Shown here one piece after another: positions 1 through 9,291 of a stretch of 64,000 nt of DNA (position 1 is the stretch's first letter; every line of letters starts with the position of its first letter). Made by a program: the position numbers and the translations under genes. Where the stretch lies: contig NZ_LJYX01000021.1 in the NCBI RefSeq assembly GCF_001440345.1, positions 62,001 to 126,000 on the forward strand, given 5' to 3'. The DNA comes from Colwellia sp. TT2012 (lineage in GTDB: Bacteria; Pseudomonadota; Gammaproteobacteria; Enterobacterales; Alteromonadaceae). The notes under the pieces are model-generated. The model was not told the origin of the DNA and made no database searches. It saw nothing but the letters and a program-made list of their open reading frames with translations.

Positions 1-189
1 CTGCGTTATAGCTTAAATCAAGAGGCAGCAGCAAAAGCGATTGAAGCGGCAGTATCGAGTGCCCTAGATAATGGCATATTAACCGCTGACTTATTATCTA
101 CCGCTGACAAAGCCAAGGCAAAATCCACCAGTGAAGTGGGTGATTATATCTGCCAACAAATTATTTCCCAGAAAAAAGAGAGCGCATAA
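1..189 (+). CDS. leuB: 3-isopropylmalate dehydrogenase, C-terminal fragment (cut by window start)
   Basis: Frame 1 is open from the first base and stops at TAA 187-189, giving the last 62 residues of a protein. The tail ([18 protein letters not shown], then [10 protein letters not shown] and a closing VGDYICQQI) matches the C-terminal helices of LeuB, which oxidatively decarboxylates 3-isopropylmalate in leucine synthesis. leuC begins one base after the stop, which fits a leuABCD-type operon and supports the call. The catalytic part lies outside the window. Confidence 0.9.
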   Translation: MRYSLNQEAAAKAIEAAVSSALDNGILTADLLSTADKAKAKSTSEVGDYICQQIISQKKESA

Positions 190-190
190 A

Positions 191-1609
191 ATGACCATAA
201 CTAATCCACAAACCATGTATGAAAAATTATGGCAAAACCATTTAGTTGAAGACGCTAAAGGGCAAACACCCTTATTATATGTTGACCGTCATTTAATTCA
301 TGAGGTGACCTCACCACAAGCTTTTGCCAGTTTACGCTTGCATAATCGCCCTGTACGTCACCCTGAACGTACCATTGCTACTATGGATCATAATATTTCG
401 ACGCGATCCATTAAAATAGATGCTGCCGGTGAAGGCGCGGCCAACCAATTACGCGCGTTAGCAATAAACTGTAAAGACTTTGGTATCGAGCTGTTTGATA
501 TGGGTCACAAAAACCAAGGTATCGCCCACGTTATTGGGCCTGAGTTAGGTTTGACCTTACCCGGTACTATTATTGTTTGTGGTGATTCACATACCGCCAC
601 CCATGGTGCATTTGGTGCCCTTGCTTTTGGTATTGGCACTTCAGAAGTAGAACATGTTTTTGCTACGCAGACCTTACGTCAAAACAAAGCCAAAACCATG
701 AAAATAGAAGTTAAAGGTCATGTCGGAGCCGGCATTAGTGCCAAAGATATTATCTTAGCCATTATCGGCAAAACCGGTAGTGCTGGCGCAACAGGTTATG
801 TGGTTGAATACTGTGGAGAAGCTATCGAAGCGCTAAGTATGGAAGAGCGCATGACGGTGTGTAATATGAGCATAGAATTTGGCGCAAAAGCCGGTTTAAT
901 TGCCCCGGATCAAACCACGTTTGATTATGTAGAAGGTAAAGAATACGCGCCAAAAGGTGAGGTATTTAGCCAAGCAGTAGCAGATTGGAAAAACTTAAAA
1001 TCAGATGCTGATGCAACATTCGATACGGTAATAACACTTACAGCAAAAGACATTAAAGCCCAAGTTACTTGGGGCACAAATCCAGGACAAGTTGTTAGTG
1101 TCGACGGTATTGTGCCTTCGCCGGACGATTTCAGCGATCCAACTGAAAAAGAGTCTTGCATCAAAGCGCTTAAGTATATGGACTTAACCCCTGGTACCAA
1201 GATGACAGATATACACGTGAACAAGGTCTTTATCGGCTCTTGTACTAACTCACGTATTGAAGATTTACGCGCCGCCGCCGGTGTTGTTCAGCAATATCAA
1301 GGTCAACAAGTGATAGAGGGCGTTGACGCCATTATAGTTCCTGGCTCTTACCGAGTGAAAGAACAAGCAGAAAGTGAAGGTTTAGATAAAATATTCACAG
1401 CTGCCGGCTTTGAATGGCGCTTACCCGGTTGCTCTATGTGTTTAGGTATGAACGATGACGTGCTAGAAGAAGGCGATCGTTGTGCCTCAACCAGTAATCG
1501 TAACTTTGAAGGTCGTCAAGGACGGGGTAGTCGTACTCATTTAGTCAGTCCTGAAATGGCCGCTGCGGCCGCAATTACTGGTCACTTTGTTGATCTAAAT
1601 AGCCAGTAG
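191..1609 (+). CDS. leuC: 3-isopropylmalate dehydratase large subunit
   Basis: LeuC pairs with LeuD to isomerise 2-isopropylmalate to 3-isopropylmalate in the cytoplasm. The 472-residue product has the aconitase-family signatures: [20 protein letters not shown] near residue 130, [17 protein letters not shown] near 340, and a C-terminal GCSMCLGMN followed by [14 protein letters not shown]. The three 4Fe-4S ligand cysteines sit in the SCTNSR and GCSMC motifs. A longer frame opens at 131 but would overlap leuB by 59 bases. ATG 191 starts just after the leuB stop and gives the usual length (about 466 residues), so I chose it. It is the second gene of the leuBCD run. Confidence 0.97.
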   Translation: MTITNPQTMYEKLWQNHLVEDAKGQTPLLYVDRHLIHEVTSPQAFASLRLHNRPVRHPERTIATMDHNISTRSIKIDAAGEGAANQLRALAINCKDFGIELFDMGHKNQGIAHVIGPELGLTLPGTIIVCGDSHTATHGAFGALAFGIGTSEVEHVFATQTLRQNKAKTMKIEVKGHVGAGISAKDIILAIIGKTGSAGATGYVVEYCGEAIEALSMEERMTVCNMSIEFGAKAGLIAPDQTTFDYVEGKEYAPKGEVFSQAVADWKNLKSDADATFDTVITLTAKDIKAQVTWGTNPGQVVSVDGIVPSPDDFSDPTEKESCIKALKYMDLTPGTKMTDIHVNKVFIGSCTNSRIEDLRAAAGVVQQYQGQQVIEGVDAIIVPGSYRVKEQAESEGLDKIFTAAGFEWRLPGCSMCLGMNDDVLEEGDRCASTSNRNFEGRQGRGSRTHLVSPEMAAAAAITGHFVDLNSQ

Positions 1610-1772
1610 TTTTGAGCAATAGTTAATAGTCATCTTCAAATTATCTGATCGAAGAGTCTCTTGTTTTTAAGATAAAAAACAATGGATTATCGATTAAAAG
1701 ATCACGGAAATGACACTCAGTATTTGGCAGCTTGCTAACAATAGTAAGCTCTGCCTCAAAGAGGAATAGAAA

Positions 1773-2369
1773 ATGGAAAAATTTAACACTCATACTGGTT
1801 TGGTTGTGCCATTAGATATCGCCAATGTCGATACCGATCAAATCATCCCAAAGCAATTTTTACAAAAAACTGAACGCGTAGGTTTTGGCGTGCATTTATT
1901 TCACGATAGCCGTTACCTTGATCATGCCGGCACGCAAGTTAACCCTGACTTTATTCTTAACAAAGTCGAATATAAAGGTGCTAGTATTTTATTAGCCCGT
2001 GAAAATTTCGGTTGTGGTTCAAGCCGAGAGCATGCACCTTGGGCACTGCAAGAATTTGGTTTTAAAGTAATTATCGCGCCAAGCTTTGCTGATATTTTTT
2101 ACAGCAATTGTATCAACGTAGGCCTTTTACCGATTAAATTAAACGAAGCAGAAATTGAGCAGTTATTTCAACTGTCTACGGATGCTCAGCTAACTTTAAA
2201 AATAGATTTACCCAATAATGTGGTTACTTGTGGCGAACTGTCTTTTAAATTTAGCTTGAATGAATTTCAGCAATACAGTTTAGAAAATGGTGTCGATAGT
2301 GTCGGTTGGACTTTAGATAAACTTAATACCATCAAAGCCTTCGAAGCGAAAATGCCTGCTTGGCAGTAG
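1773..2369 (+). CDS. leuD: 3-isopropylmalate dehydratase small subunit
   Basis: LeuD is the swivel-domain partner of LeuC. The 198 residues carry the family landmarks: an N-terminal [20 protein letters not shown] segment, [19 protein letters not shown] near residue 72, and [21 protein letters not shown]. The length is normal (about 200). AGAGGA lies about 8 bases upstream of ATG 1773. A 163-base gap separates it from leuC, longer than the one-base leuB-leuC junction. I see no terminator in the gap, so co-transcription is likely. A hairpin terminator follows at 2412-2449. Confidence 0.97.
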   Translation: MEKFNTHTGLVVPLDIANVDTDQIIPKQFLQKTERVGFGVHLFHDSRYLDHAGTQVNPDFILNKVEYKGASILLARENFGCGSSREHAPWALQEFGFKVIIAPSFADIFYSNCINVGLLPIKLNEAEIEQLFQLSTDAQLTLKIDLPNNVVTCGELSFKFSLNEFQQYSLENGVDSVGWTLDKLNTIKAFEAKMPAWQ

Positions 2370-2411
2370 CGTTAATCGCGACTTGATGAAATAACGACAC
2401 TTAGTCGATAT

Positions 2412-2449
2412 AAAAAGCCCAGTTAAGTAGCCCCTTAGCTGGGCTTTTT
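2412..2449. terminator. Bidirectional intrinsic terminator between leuD and the gspAB-like gene
   Basis: The arm AAAAAGCCCAGTTAAG (2412-2427) pairs with CTTAGCTGGGCTTTTT (2434-2449) through 16 positions, one of them a G-U. There are A and T tracts on both sides, so it can stop transcripts from leuD (+) and from the convergent minus-strand gene ending at 2483. Confidence 0.9.
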
Positions 2450-2482
2450 GAGCTTTACTACTCAACGATAAAGAGTAACAAG

Positions 2483-4198
2483 CTACCAGTTGGTTAACGC
2501 CGGTAAGCTAAATGTTTCACCTTGGAAAGAGAGAATAACCTGTTGTGGTAGTATTTTTTCAACCACTACGTTATCGCCAATATAGTCGCCTTCATAACGA
2601 TCTTGACCATTCACCTTTACCCAACCATTGCCATCTGAGACATATATATGTTGTTCAAATGTCATGCTCGGTAAGGAATTTTTTAAGCTTTTTGGCATTT
2701 GAGCAAGCGATCTAACAGCAGCCCTTGAGTTATCACTGCTTTCAGCTAACTCAAAGGCATTACGCTTAGCTAATGAGCCGCTTACTGACTTATTATTTGC
2801 TAAATATTCCGCTTTGCCTTCATCATTCGTTTCATCAAGTGCCGCCTGAAAACGTGCTAATAAATCACTAGAGACACCGGCAACTTCCCTCATTTGATAG
2901 TCTTGATATTTATTATTTGCTAAGGTTTTCTTCTCTCCGCTCACTACGAGGATTTTGTCAGTGTTGTCCTTGTCGGTCATTGCCCCAGCAACTGGCTGTT
3001 CAATAGCCGCTACTTTCACGGTTTTACTTTCATCCGTAACCTTATTAGATTTCTTAGCCGTAATAACGTCGGTATTGCTTGCTGGATTGCTGACTGAATT
3101 TTTCAGGCTAGCATAAGGCAGGTCTGCGGAAGTATGTGCTACTTGTTTACTGGTATGCATTACAGCTTGTTTTTTACTATGTTCATCAACTTTTGTTAGC
3201 TCAGAGCTGTTTAGCTGAACTGGGTTGCTAGTTACTCGCTCCTGCACTGTCCTTACCATGACTTGGTGCAAAGGTTGCAGTGTTTGGCCCCACCAAAATC
3301 CCGCTAAAGCAAAAAAAGCAGCGACACTTACTGCCGTGGAAAACAGTAAAACCCCGTTATAATTTTTTTGTCCTGGCATACCACTTAGGTCGTCACCCAA
3401 CGCCTGCTCTGCCGCCGCAATGACTGTTTTCTTATTAACAACACTGTCATTTTGGTTATAGGCCAGCATCAGTGCGCTATGACAAATGAGGTTGGTTAAT
3501 CTAGGCACACCTTGTGATAGCTGATGAATTTTAGCTAAAGCAGCTTTGTCAAAAAGTGTTCTGGCACAATCTGCAACCGTCAATCGGTGTTTAATATACT
3601 GATCCAGCTCTAGTTTTGTTAACGGCATCAAATGATAGCGAGCAGTAATGCGTTGTGCTAATTGACGTAAGTCACGACGTTGTAATAGTTGCTGTAATTC
3701 CGGTTGTCCAATTAAAATCACCTGTAATAATTTTTTAGTATTGGTTTCTAAATTAGTTAATAAACGTAACTGCTCTAGTACTTGCGGTTGTAAATGCTGG
3801 GCTTCATCAATAATCAATAAGGTATTGATATCACTGTCATGATTTTTCAGCAGCTTTTCGGCAATTTTATCGGTTAAGTTTTTTAAACTGGCATCATTTT
3901 TTCGATAACGAATCTTTAATTCATCACATATAGTTGCTAGTAATTCTTGGCAGGATAAGGTTGGATTAAGAATAAAAGCAGCTTGGGTGTTTTCAGGTAA
4001 TTGTTCCATTAAACAGCGACTAATGGTGGTTTTTCCTGTACCGACTTCTCCTGTTAATAACGCAAAACCTCCCGTTTCTCCTAAACCATAAGTTAAATGT
4101 GCTAAAGCCTCCCTATGCCTATCACTCATAAATAAATATTTAGGATCGGGGGAAATAGAAAAAGGTAATTCACTTAATGAGAAAAAATTGCGGTACAT
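2483..4198 (-). CDS. GspA-type AAA ATPase fused to a GspB-type C-terminal domain
   Basis: The 571-residue protein opens like GspA/ExeA: MYRNFFSLSELPFSISPDP, Walker A GEVGTGKT at 50-57 and Walker B LLIIDEAQ at 127-134. One membrane segment lies at about 282-302, followed by a long low-complexity periplasmic linker. In ExeA the periplasmic part carries peptidoglycan-binding modules. Here residues 508-571 (HIYVSDGNGWVKVNGQDRYEGD region, then VVVEKILPQQVILSFQGETF) look instead like the C-terminal domain of GspB (T2SSB family). In Aeromonas and Vibrio, GspA and GspB form an inner-membrane complex that helps insert the type II secretin through the cell wall. Here both roles seem to sit in one chain. 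No other gsp gene is nearby. Confidence 0.8.
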   Translation of the reverse strand: MYRNFFSLSELPFSISPDPKYLFMSDRHREALAHLTYGLGETGGFALLTGEVGTGKTTISRCLMEQLPENTQAAFILNPTLSCQELLATICDELKIRYRKNDASLKNLTDKIAEKLLKNHDSDINTLLIIDEAQHLQPQVLEQLRLLTNLETNTKKLLQVILIGQPELQQLLQRRDLRQLAQRITARYHLMPLTKLELDQYIKHRLTVADCARTLFDKAALAKIHQLSQGVPRLTNLICHSALMLAYNQNDSVVNKKTVIAAAEQALGDDLSGMPGQKNYNGVLLFSTAVSVAAFFALAGFWWGQTLQPLHQVMVRTVQERVTSNPVQLNSSELTKVDEHSKKQAVMHTSKQVAHTSADLPYASLKNSVSNPASNTDVITAKKSNKVTDESKTVKVAAIEQPVAGAMTDKDNTDKILVVSGEKKTLANNKYQDYQMREVAGVSSDLLARFQAALDETNDEGKAEYLANNKSVSGSLAKRNAFELAESSDNSRAAVRSLAQMPKSLKNSLPSMTFEQHIYVSDGNGWVKVNGQDRYEGDYIGDNVVVEKILPQQVILSFQGETFSLPALTNW

Positions 4199-4296
4199 GG
4201 CATTTGCTGAGCAGGAAAATTAAGATACAAAATTAACCGCTTGTTTGTCGGATGTCAAAGAATAACAAAATTAGAGTAAATGCGTAACATTTAATT

Positions 4297-4315
4297 GCAA
4301 ATCGTAACGATTACC
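4297..4315. promoter_or_regulatory. Candidate Fur box upstream of the TonB receptor
   Basis: Within these 19 bases is a perfect 6-1-6 palindrome, AATCGT-A-ACGATT (4300-4312). By my count it agrees with the E. coli Fur consensus at 12 of 19 positions. It lies about 50 bases before the receptor start, where iron control is expected. A single inspected match is weak evidence. Confidence 0.4.
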
Positions 4316-4364
4316 ATTACCGTATGGTCAATTGATTACTTATTATAATACTTATAAGGAAAAT

Positions 4365-6533
4365 ATGGTGTTAAAAACATCCCTCACCCTATTGGCACTC
4401 GTTATTGCCGGCCAAGCACACAGTCAAACGAATCAGCTTACTCCAACGAGCCAAGTCCAACAAAAGTCTAGCGAACAAGATATTGAGAGAATTATCGTTA
4501 CCGGTAGTCGTATTGCAGAAAGCATAGATGAAGTTCCCGCTTCGATAACCATAATCACCCAAAAACAAATAGCGCAGCAGTTAAAAGTTTCTTCGGAAAT
4601 TCAAAGTTTATTAGCTTACTTAGTGCCGGGCATGGCGCCAAGTACCGGCACATCAAGTAATTCAGGGCAAACTTTGCGAGGCAGAGCGCCCCTAGTGATG
4701 ATTGATGGTGTGCCGCAGTCTACACCGTTACGTAATGGCTCATTAGGTATTAGAACTCTCGACGTTAGCGTTATTGAGCGTATTGAAGTGATTAAAGGTG
4801 CTACTTCAATTTATGGTAATGGCGCTGCTGGTGGTATTATTAATTACATCACTAAAAAAGCTAATAGTGATAAGGCTCTTAGCGGCCATGCCAGTATTTC
4901 AAGTCGCTTTAGTGCAGTAAAAACAGATGATTCAATCGGCCAGCGTTATGAAGGCGGCATCAATGGTGAAATAAATAACTTCAATTACGTCTTTAATGCC
5001 AGTTACGAAGAAAATGGATTACAGCGCGATGCTGACGGCGATATTTTAGGTCTAAAATACGGCCTTTCTGATGCGGTAATGCAAGATTACTTTGCCAAAG
5101 TGGGTTATCACTTTGACGATGAAAAATCTTTACAGTTCACTTATAATTTCTATCAATCTAAACAAGACGTAGCGTTAATCGACCAGGTTGGCAATGCCAA
5201 TACCGGAGAAAAAACCCAAGCAATAGCAGTACCTGCTGGCAAGTCGGTATTAGGTGTGCCCCAAGGACCAAGCAACCATAATGTAATGCTTAAATATGTC
5301 GATGATGAGATCTTTGCGCAAACAGGATTGATGGTCGACCTCTACCGCCAAGAAGTAGAAAATATTTTCTTTTATTCGCCAACCTTGGCTAATCCTGATG
5401 CTGGTTACTCTGGCGGTCAATCGCTCATAAGATCGGAAAAAAAGGGCTTAAGGCTAACTTTCAATACTCGAGTTGATTTCAGTTTAGCTAATGGTGACTC
5501 AGTTGAAACCACTTTCATTTATGGTATCGATGCCCTCAATGATGTTACCTCTCAACCCATGGTAGATGGCAGAATTTGGGTGCCTGAAATGGATATGGAA
5601 AGTCTCGCCGGATTTTTGCAAACCAAGCTAATTTATAATGATGACCTTGTTATTAAATTTGGGGTCAGACAAGAAGATATTGATTTAACGGTTAATGATT
5701 ACAGTACGCTCAAGTTATGTAAAAACGTTGACCAGTGTTCTGTACCCGTTAATGTCATTGGCGATACCTTAAACTATAAAGCCACTACTTATAATATTGG
5801 CGTTAAATATAATGCTCTGCCACTCTTTAGTCCTTTTATTAGCTACTCGCAAGGCGCAGATATTTCTGATACCGGCCGTTTGTTACGTACTGCGACAGTA
5901 ACCGATATTGCACTTATTCGTACAGAAGCCTCTATTATTGATAATTATGAACTCGGTTTTAGCTCTGATTTAGAACAAGTTCATTTTGAGTTTGCCACGT
6001 ATTTCAGTACTTCTGAGTTAGGTACAACCAATAAATTTGATGAAAAAACTGGTGTGCATATGCCGGTACGTGCACCGCAAGAAATATATGGTTATGAAGC
6101 GTTAATCAATTATGAAATCAACGACGCTTGGGCAGTGAATGCCACCTATAGCTGGGTTGAAGGTAAAAATACCGAAGACGATGTATTTTTAGGCGCAAAA
6201 CAAATTAGTCCTCCTAAGGCGACAGTAAACCTAAACTGGCAGCCAAGTAATACTATCAGCCTAGCGTTAAATTACTTGTATGTTGGCGATCGTAAACGGT
6301 TTGAACCGGTTGATGGCAAGTATGTAGGCGATCAAGGGCCTATTGATAGCTATCAAATAGTGAACGTAAGTGGTAGCTATGATTTCGCCCAAGATTGGTC
6401 AACCTTTATCGGCGTGGAAAACTTATTTAATCAAGATTACTACCCAACAAAATCACAAGGTTATACCTATAATGGTTACAACATTAAAGGTCTAGGCACC
6501 ACGGTTAATATTGGCGTTAACTATCAATTTTAA
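4365..6533 (+). CDS. TonB-dependent outer-membrane receptor, siderophore type
   Basis: This is a 722-residue outer-membrane receptor. It has a signal peptide (MVLKTSLTLLALVIAGQAHSQ), a TonB-box-like ERIIVTGSR, a plug domain (QTLRGRAPLVMIDGVP, then VIERIEVIKGATSIYGNGAAGGIINYI split across residues of about 140-170) and a 22-strand type barrel ending in GVNYQF with terminal aromatic F. The frame opens at 4332, but ATG 4365 follows ATAAGGA and starts the signal peptide cleanly. The C-terminal ENLFNQDYYPTKSQ segment resembles ferric-siderophore receptors; the actual ligand cannot be read. The Fur-like palindrome upstream supports iron uptake. It stands alone, with no transport partner genes adjacent. 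Confidence 0.85.
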   Translation: MVLKTSLTLLALVIAGQAHSQTNQLTPTSQVQQKSSEQDIERIIVTGSRIAESIDEVPASITIITQKQIAQQLKVSSEIQSLLAYLVPGMAPSTGTSSNSGQTLRGRAPLVMIDGVPQSTPLRNGSLGIRTLDVSVIERIEVIKGATSIYGNGAAGGIINYITKKANSDKALSGHASISSRFSAVKTDDSIGQRYEGGINGEINNFNYVFNASYEENGLQRDADGDILGLKYGLSDAVMQDYFAKVGYHFDDEKSLQFTYNFYQSKQDVALIDQVGNANTGEKTQAIAVPAGKSVLGVPQGPSNHNVMLKYVDDEIFAQTGLMVDLYRQEVENIFFYSPTLANPDAGYSGGQSLIRSEKKGLRLTFNTRVDFSLANGDSVETTFIYGIDALNDVTSQPMVDGRIWVPEMDMESLAGFLQTKLIYNDDLVIKFGVRQEDIDLTVNDYSTLKLCKNVDQCSVPVNVIGDTLNYKATTYNIGVKYNALPLFSPFISYSQGADISDTGRLLRTATVTDIALIRTEASIIDNYELGFSSDLEQVHFEFATYFSTSELGTTNKFDEKTGVHMPVRAPQEIYGYEALINYEINDAWAVNATYSWVEGKNTEDDVFLGAKQISPPKATVNLNWQPSNTISLALNYLYVGDRKRFEPVDGKYVGDQGPIDSYQIVNVSGSYDFAQDWSTFIGVENLFNQDYYPTKSQGYTYNGYNIKGLGTTVNIGVNYQF

Positions 6534-6566
6534 TGAGCAATACTAGCAACAACTAAATAGCAAAAA

Positions 6567-6605
6567 GTTAGCACCAAGCAGCATTCAATGTTGCTTGGTG
6601 CTAAC
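6567..6605. terminator. Strong hairpin after the TonB receptor
   Basis: Perfect 14-base arms GTTAGCACCAAGCA (6567-6580) and TGCTTGGTGCTAAC (6592-6605) lie 34 bases after the receptor stop. No T tract follows on the plus strand (TGCCCCTCG), so this is either a weak terminator or a transcript-stabilising hairpin. It separates the receptor from cca. Confidence 0.55.
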
Positions 6606-6675
6606 TGCCCCTCGCTGAATTTTTTGCTGCCTTATGATACACTTTAGTTAATATTCCCTTCATTTTGGTCGTACC

Positions 6676-8010
6676 TTGTTAAGCAACAACTCTGAAAGTA
6701 AAAGTAGCCCACTTAACACTTATTTAGTCGGTGGTGCGGTGCGCGACAAATTACTTAATCGTCCGATCAAAGACAAAGATTATTTAGTGGTTGGCAGCAG
6801 TGTTGAAGAAATGCTAAAGCTAGGTTACCAACAAGTAGGTAAAGACTTCCCTGTTTTTTTACACCCAAAAACAAAAGCAGAATATGCTCTCGCCCGTACA
6901 GAGCGAAAGCAAGGCCAAGGTTATACCGGCTTTAGTTGCTACTTCGCCCCCGATGTCACTATTGAACAAGATCTAAAACGTCGTGATCTAACAGTAAACG
7001 CCATGGCAATGACTGATAATGGTGAAATTATCGATCCCTATAATGGTCAAAAGGATCTTAACGATCGTATTCTACGCCATGTCAGTAACGCTTTTGTTGA
7101 AGACCCTTTACGGGTACTGCGCGTAGCACGTTTTGCTGCACGTTATCACAAATACGGTTTTACCATCGCCGATGAAACGCTTACCTTGATGCAAGAAATC
7201 AGTGCCAGTGGTGAGTTAAAAAGCTTAACCCCTGAACGTGTTTGGCAAGAAATGCAATTAAGCTTGGCCGATGGTGGTGCTAATGCTGACATTAATTCCG
7301 GTAACCCGGAAGTATTCTTTCAAGTACTCAAAGAATGCCATGCTCTAGAAGAATTATGGCCTGAACTGGCGGTTTTATGGGGCATTCCCAACCCTGCGCT
7401 TTGGCACCCGGAAATTTGTAGTGGCATACATACCATGATGGTATTACAGCAAGCAGTGTTACTTACCGATACCATGGCTGATAATAAAAAAGATCATAAA
7501 ACCGCAATACGTTTTGCCGCCTTATGTCACGATTTAGGCAAAGGAGTTACCGAGACTCATTTATTACCTAGCCATAAAGGTCATGAAAAGTCAGGCTTAC
7601 CACTCGTTGAGAAGATATGTCTGCAACTGAAAGTGCCTTCACACTACAAACAATTGGCGCTAAAAGTATGCGAATATCACTTACATTGTCATAAAGCCTT
7701 TGAGCTTAAAGCCAGTACCTTGTTGAAAATGTTTAATCAACTTGATATTTGGCGTAAACCGGAAGAGTTTGATTACTTTTTAATGGCTTGTAAGGCTGAT
7801 TTTCTCGGCCGTTTAGGTTTTGAAAATCGCCCTTATCCACAAGAAAAATACTTACAAGCGGCAGTTAAAGCGGCGAGACAAGTAAGCGCCAAAGCTTTTG
7901 TTGAGCAAGGTTTGCAAGGCATCGCAATAAAAGAAGCGATGGCAAAAGCAAGGCTGAACGCTATCGTGACAGTTAAAGCTGACTGTGCGCATTTAAACCC
8001 TAACCCATAA
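6676..8010 (+). CDS. cca: CCA-adding tRNA nucleotidyltransferase with HD domain
   Basis: This enzyme adds or repairs the 3' CCA of tRNAs. The N-terminal class II nucleotidyltransferase core shows YLVGGAVRDKLLNRPIKDKD (metal-binding D33 and D35), ARTERKQGQGYTGF and RRDLTVNAMAM, then DPLRVLRVARFAARY. A C-terminal HD domain (LCHDLGKG) matches the phosphohydrolase part of the E. coli-type enzyme. At 444 residues it is somewhat longer than E. coli Cca (412). The only start codon between the upstream stop (6649-6651) and the conserved YLVGG is TTG 6676, so a rare TTG start is required. TATGAT at 6633-6638 could be its -10 element. Confidence 0.93.
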   Translation: MLSNNSESKSSPLNTYLVGGAVRDKLLNRPIKDKDYLVVGSSVEEMLKLGYQQVGKDFPVFLHPKTKAEYALARTERKQGQGYTGFSCYFAPDVTIEQDLKRRDLTVNAMAMTDNGEIIDPYNGQKDLNDRILRHVSNAFVEDPLRVLRVARFAARYHKYGFTIADETLTLMQEISASGELKSLTPERVWQEMQLSLADGGANADINSGNPEVFFQVLKECHALEELWPELAVLWGIPNPALWHPEICSGIHTMMVLQQAVLLTDTMADNKKDHKTAIRFAALCHDLGKGVTETHLLPSHKGHEKSGLPLVEKICLQLKVPSHYKQLALKVCEYHLHCHKAFELKASTLLKMFNQLDIWRKPEEFDYFLMACKADFLGRLGFENRPYPQEKYLQAAVKAARQVSAKAFVEQGLQGIAIKEAMAKARLNAIVTVKADCAHLNPNP

Positions 8011-8069
8011 AGTAGCACTCAGTCCTATCTACTAGGAACTATCTTGTTTGGAGCCTTGTTATTTAGCAT

Positions 8070-8105
8070 GAAGACTAGCTTAATTATATTGTTCAGCTAG
8101 TCTTC
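8070..8105. terminator. Hairpin after cca
   Basis: Perfect 11-base arms GAAGACTAGCT (8070-8080) and AGCTAGTCTTC (8095-8105) enclose a 14-base AT-rich loop, 60 bases past the cca stop. No clear T tract follows, so termination strength is uncertain. Confidence 0.45.
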
Positions 8106-8236
8106 ACAGCAAACAACAATTTATTGCAAGACATTTACAAACGACTACAACTACCTACTGTCCTTTTAACTATCATCTTTACATCAAGTCCGTATCAGAT
8201 TTTGGTACAACTTAGTAAAAAATAAAGGTGGTTAAC

Positions 8237-8785
8237 ATGACAATGCAAATAGCTTCTTCTGGTAACTTAACACCAACGTACAACATTCAACCTGTTTCTC
8301 CTGTCAGACCTCAAGGCGAGCCTCGTGCAGATTTAAGTGATATTTTAACGCCTGAACAAAAGAATACTGTGCAACAAGGTGTCGATGACAAAATTTCTGA
8401 GCAAGTTGAACAGGTAAAATCCAACGTTCAAACTGCTAAAGATATTGATTTGATGCAGTCATATTACCAGCAACAGCAAAAACTGTTTGATATCTACTTA
8501 CAAACCAGTACCAAGGATAATATTGACAGTAACTCCACTCAAGTGAATCAAAGTAGTAGCGCGGTATCGGCATTAACCAATAGTTATGCTGAATTATATC
8601 AATTCCATCAAAAGGTCAAAGAGGGTGTAGGTGATTTTATTGAATATGAACCAGTCAAAATCCAGCCGATAAAAACAGTAGCCAATGTTAGTGCTAGTAA
8701 TCAGCCATTAGCACTAAAACAAGTCGATGCTTACCATAGTTTAATAATGCCAACTAATGCTTCTTATTTATACCTAACTGCCTAG
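8237..8785 (+). CDS. Hypothetical protein, Gln/Ser/Val-rich
   Basis: The 182-residue product is not one I recognise. It has no signal peptide or membrane segment. The middle (LTPEQKNTVQQGVDDKISEQ to YYQQQQKLFDIYLQTSTKD, about residues 38-95) is polar and predicted helical, flanked by Pro- and Ser-rich stretches. A GTG opens the frame at 8228, but it overlaps the AAAGG ribosome site. ATG 8237 has AAGGTGG about 8 bases upstream and is the better start. It is bounded by a hairpin upstream and a convergent small gene downstream, so it is probably monocistronic. Codon use resembles its neighbours. Confidence 0.65.
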   Translation: MTMQIASSGNLTPTYNIQPVSPVRPQGEPRADLSDILTPEQKNTVQQGVDDKISEQVEQVKSNVQTAKDIDLMQSYYQQQQKLFDIYLQTSTKDNIDSNSTQVNQSSSAVSALTNSYAELYQFHQKVKEGVGDFIEYEPVKIQPIKTVANVSASNQPLALKQVDAYHSLIMPTNASYLYLTA

Positions 8786-8867
8786 GAACTTAATAGCTAA
8801 GCTTGAGCCAGTCCTTAAGTATTAGCCGCTTAGATTTAGACTGATACTTAGACTTAAAACACTAGGC

Positions 8868-9050
8868 TTAATGCTTGAATGCTTTTAGCAAGTTCAATTC
8901 CAGCAATAAACATTGAGGTAGCCAAAGCCAAAGGGTTAGCGCAACCACATAAGCAAGATTCACCTCACAAAACAGTCCAAGTAAACTTGCCACATAGATT
9001 ACTGCTCGATTACCGTATAACAGGTAATGCCGTTGCTTTTCAATTGTCAT
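8868..9050 (-). CDS. Small hydrophobic membrane protein, hypothetical
   Basis: This 60-residue frame has a basic N-terminus (MTIEKQRHYLLYGNRA) and two closely spaced hydrophobic stretches (VIYVASLLGLFCEV and AYVVALTLWLWLPQCLLLEL), consistent with a two-pass membrane hairpin. An earlier ATG exists upstream, but ATG 9050 has GGTGA five bases before it and is the likelier start. No family is recognised. Reality rests on the ribosome site and the coherent hydrophobic pattern only. Confidence 0.45.
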   Translation of the reverse strand: MTIEKQRHYLLYGNRAVIYVASLLGLFCEVNLAYVVALTLWLWLPQCLLLELNLLKAFKH

Positions 9051-9115
9051 AATGTTCACCATTAATATGATGCGCAAACTTAGTTAAAACAGCCAGTGTT
9101 CGACATTATTTCTTA

Positions 9116-9149
9116 TAACCTTTTATCGGCCAAGACTGATAAAAGGTTA
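9116..9149. terminator. Hairpin downstream of alkB
   Basis: Perfect 12-base arms TAACCTTTTATC (9116-9127) and GATAAAAGGTTA (9138-9149) lie 3' of alkB on the minus strand. There is no uninterrupted T run after it, so it is only a candidate terminator. Confidence 0.4.
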
Positions 9150-9200
9150 GCCCTAATTAACCTTCGATACGCTTTTTTGACACTTATTCGTTTTAATTCG

Positions 9201-9240
9201 ATCTATAGATTTCTATAGCTTTCTATAGCTTTCTATAAGA
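9201..9240. repeat. Four tandem 10-base units, TTCTATAGCT type
   Basis: The units ATCTATAGAT, TTCTATAGCT, TTCTATAGCT and TTCTATAAGA follow one another without spacing. The two middle copies are identical. Each contains CTATAG, itself a palindrome. The array lies 50 bases past the alkB stop. Function unknown. Confidence 0.75.
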
Positions 9241-9291
9241 ATAATGCATTTTTCAAGCCAATATTACGTCAAAAACTGAGTGAGAAAATCA

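Noticed and set aside
131-190. Extended N-terminus of leuC from ATG 131
   Set aside because: It would overlap the end of leuB by 59 bases and adds residues absent from the family; ATG 191 gives the standard start.
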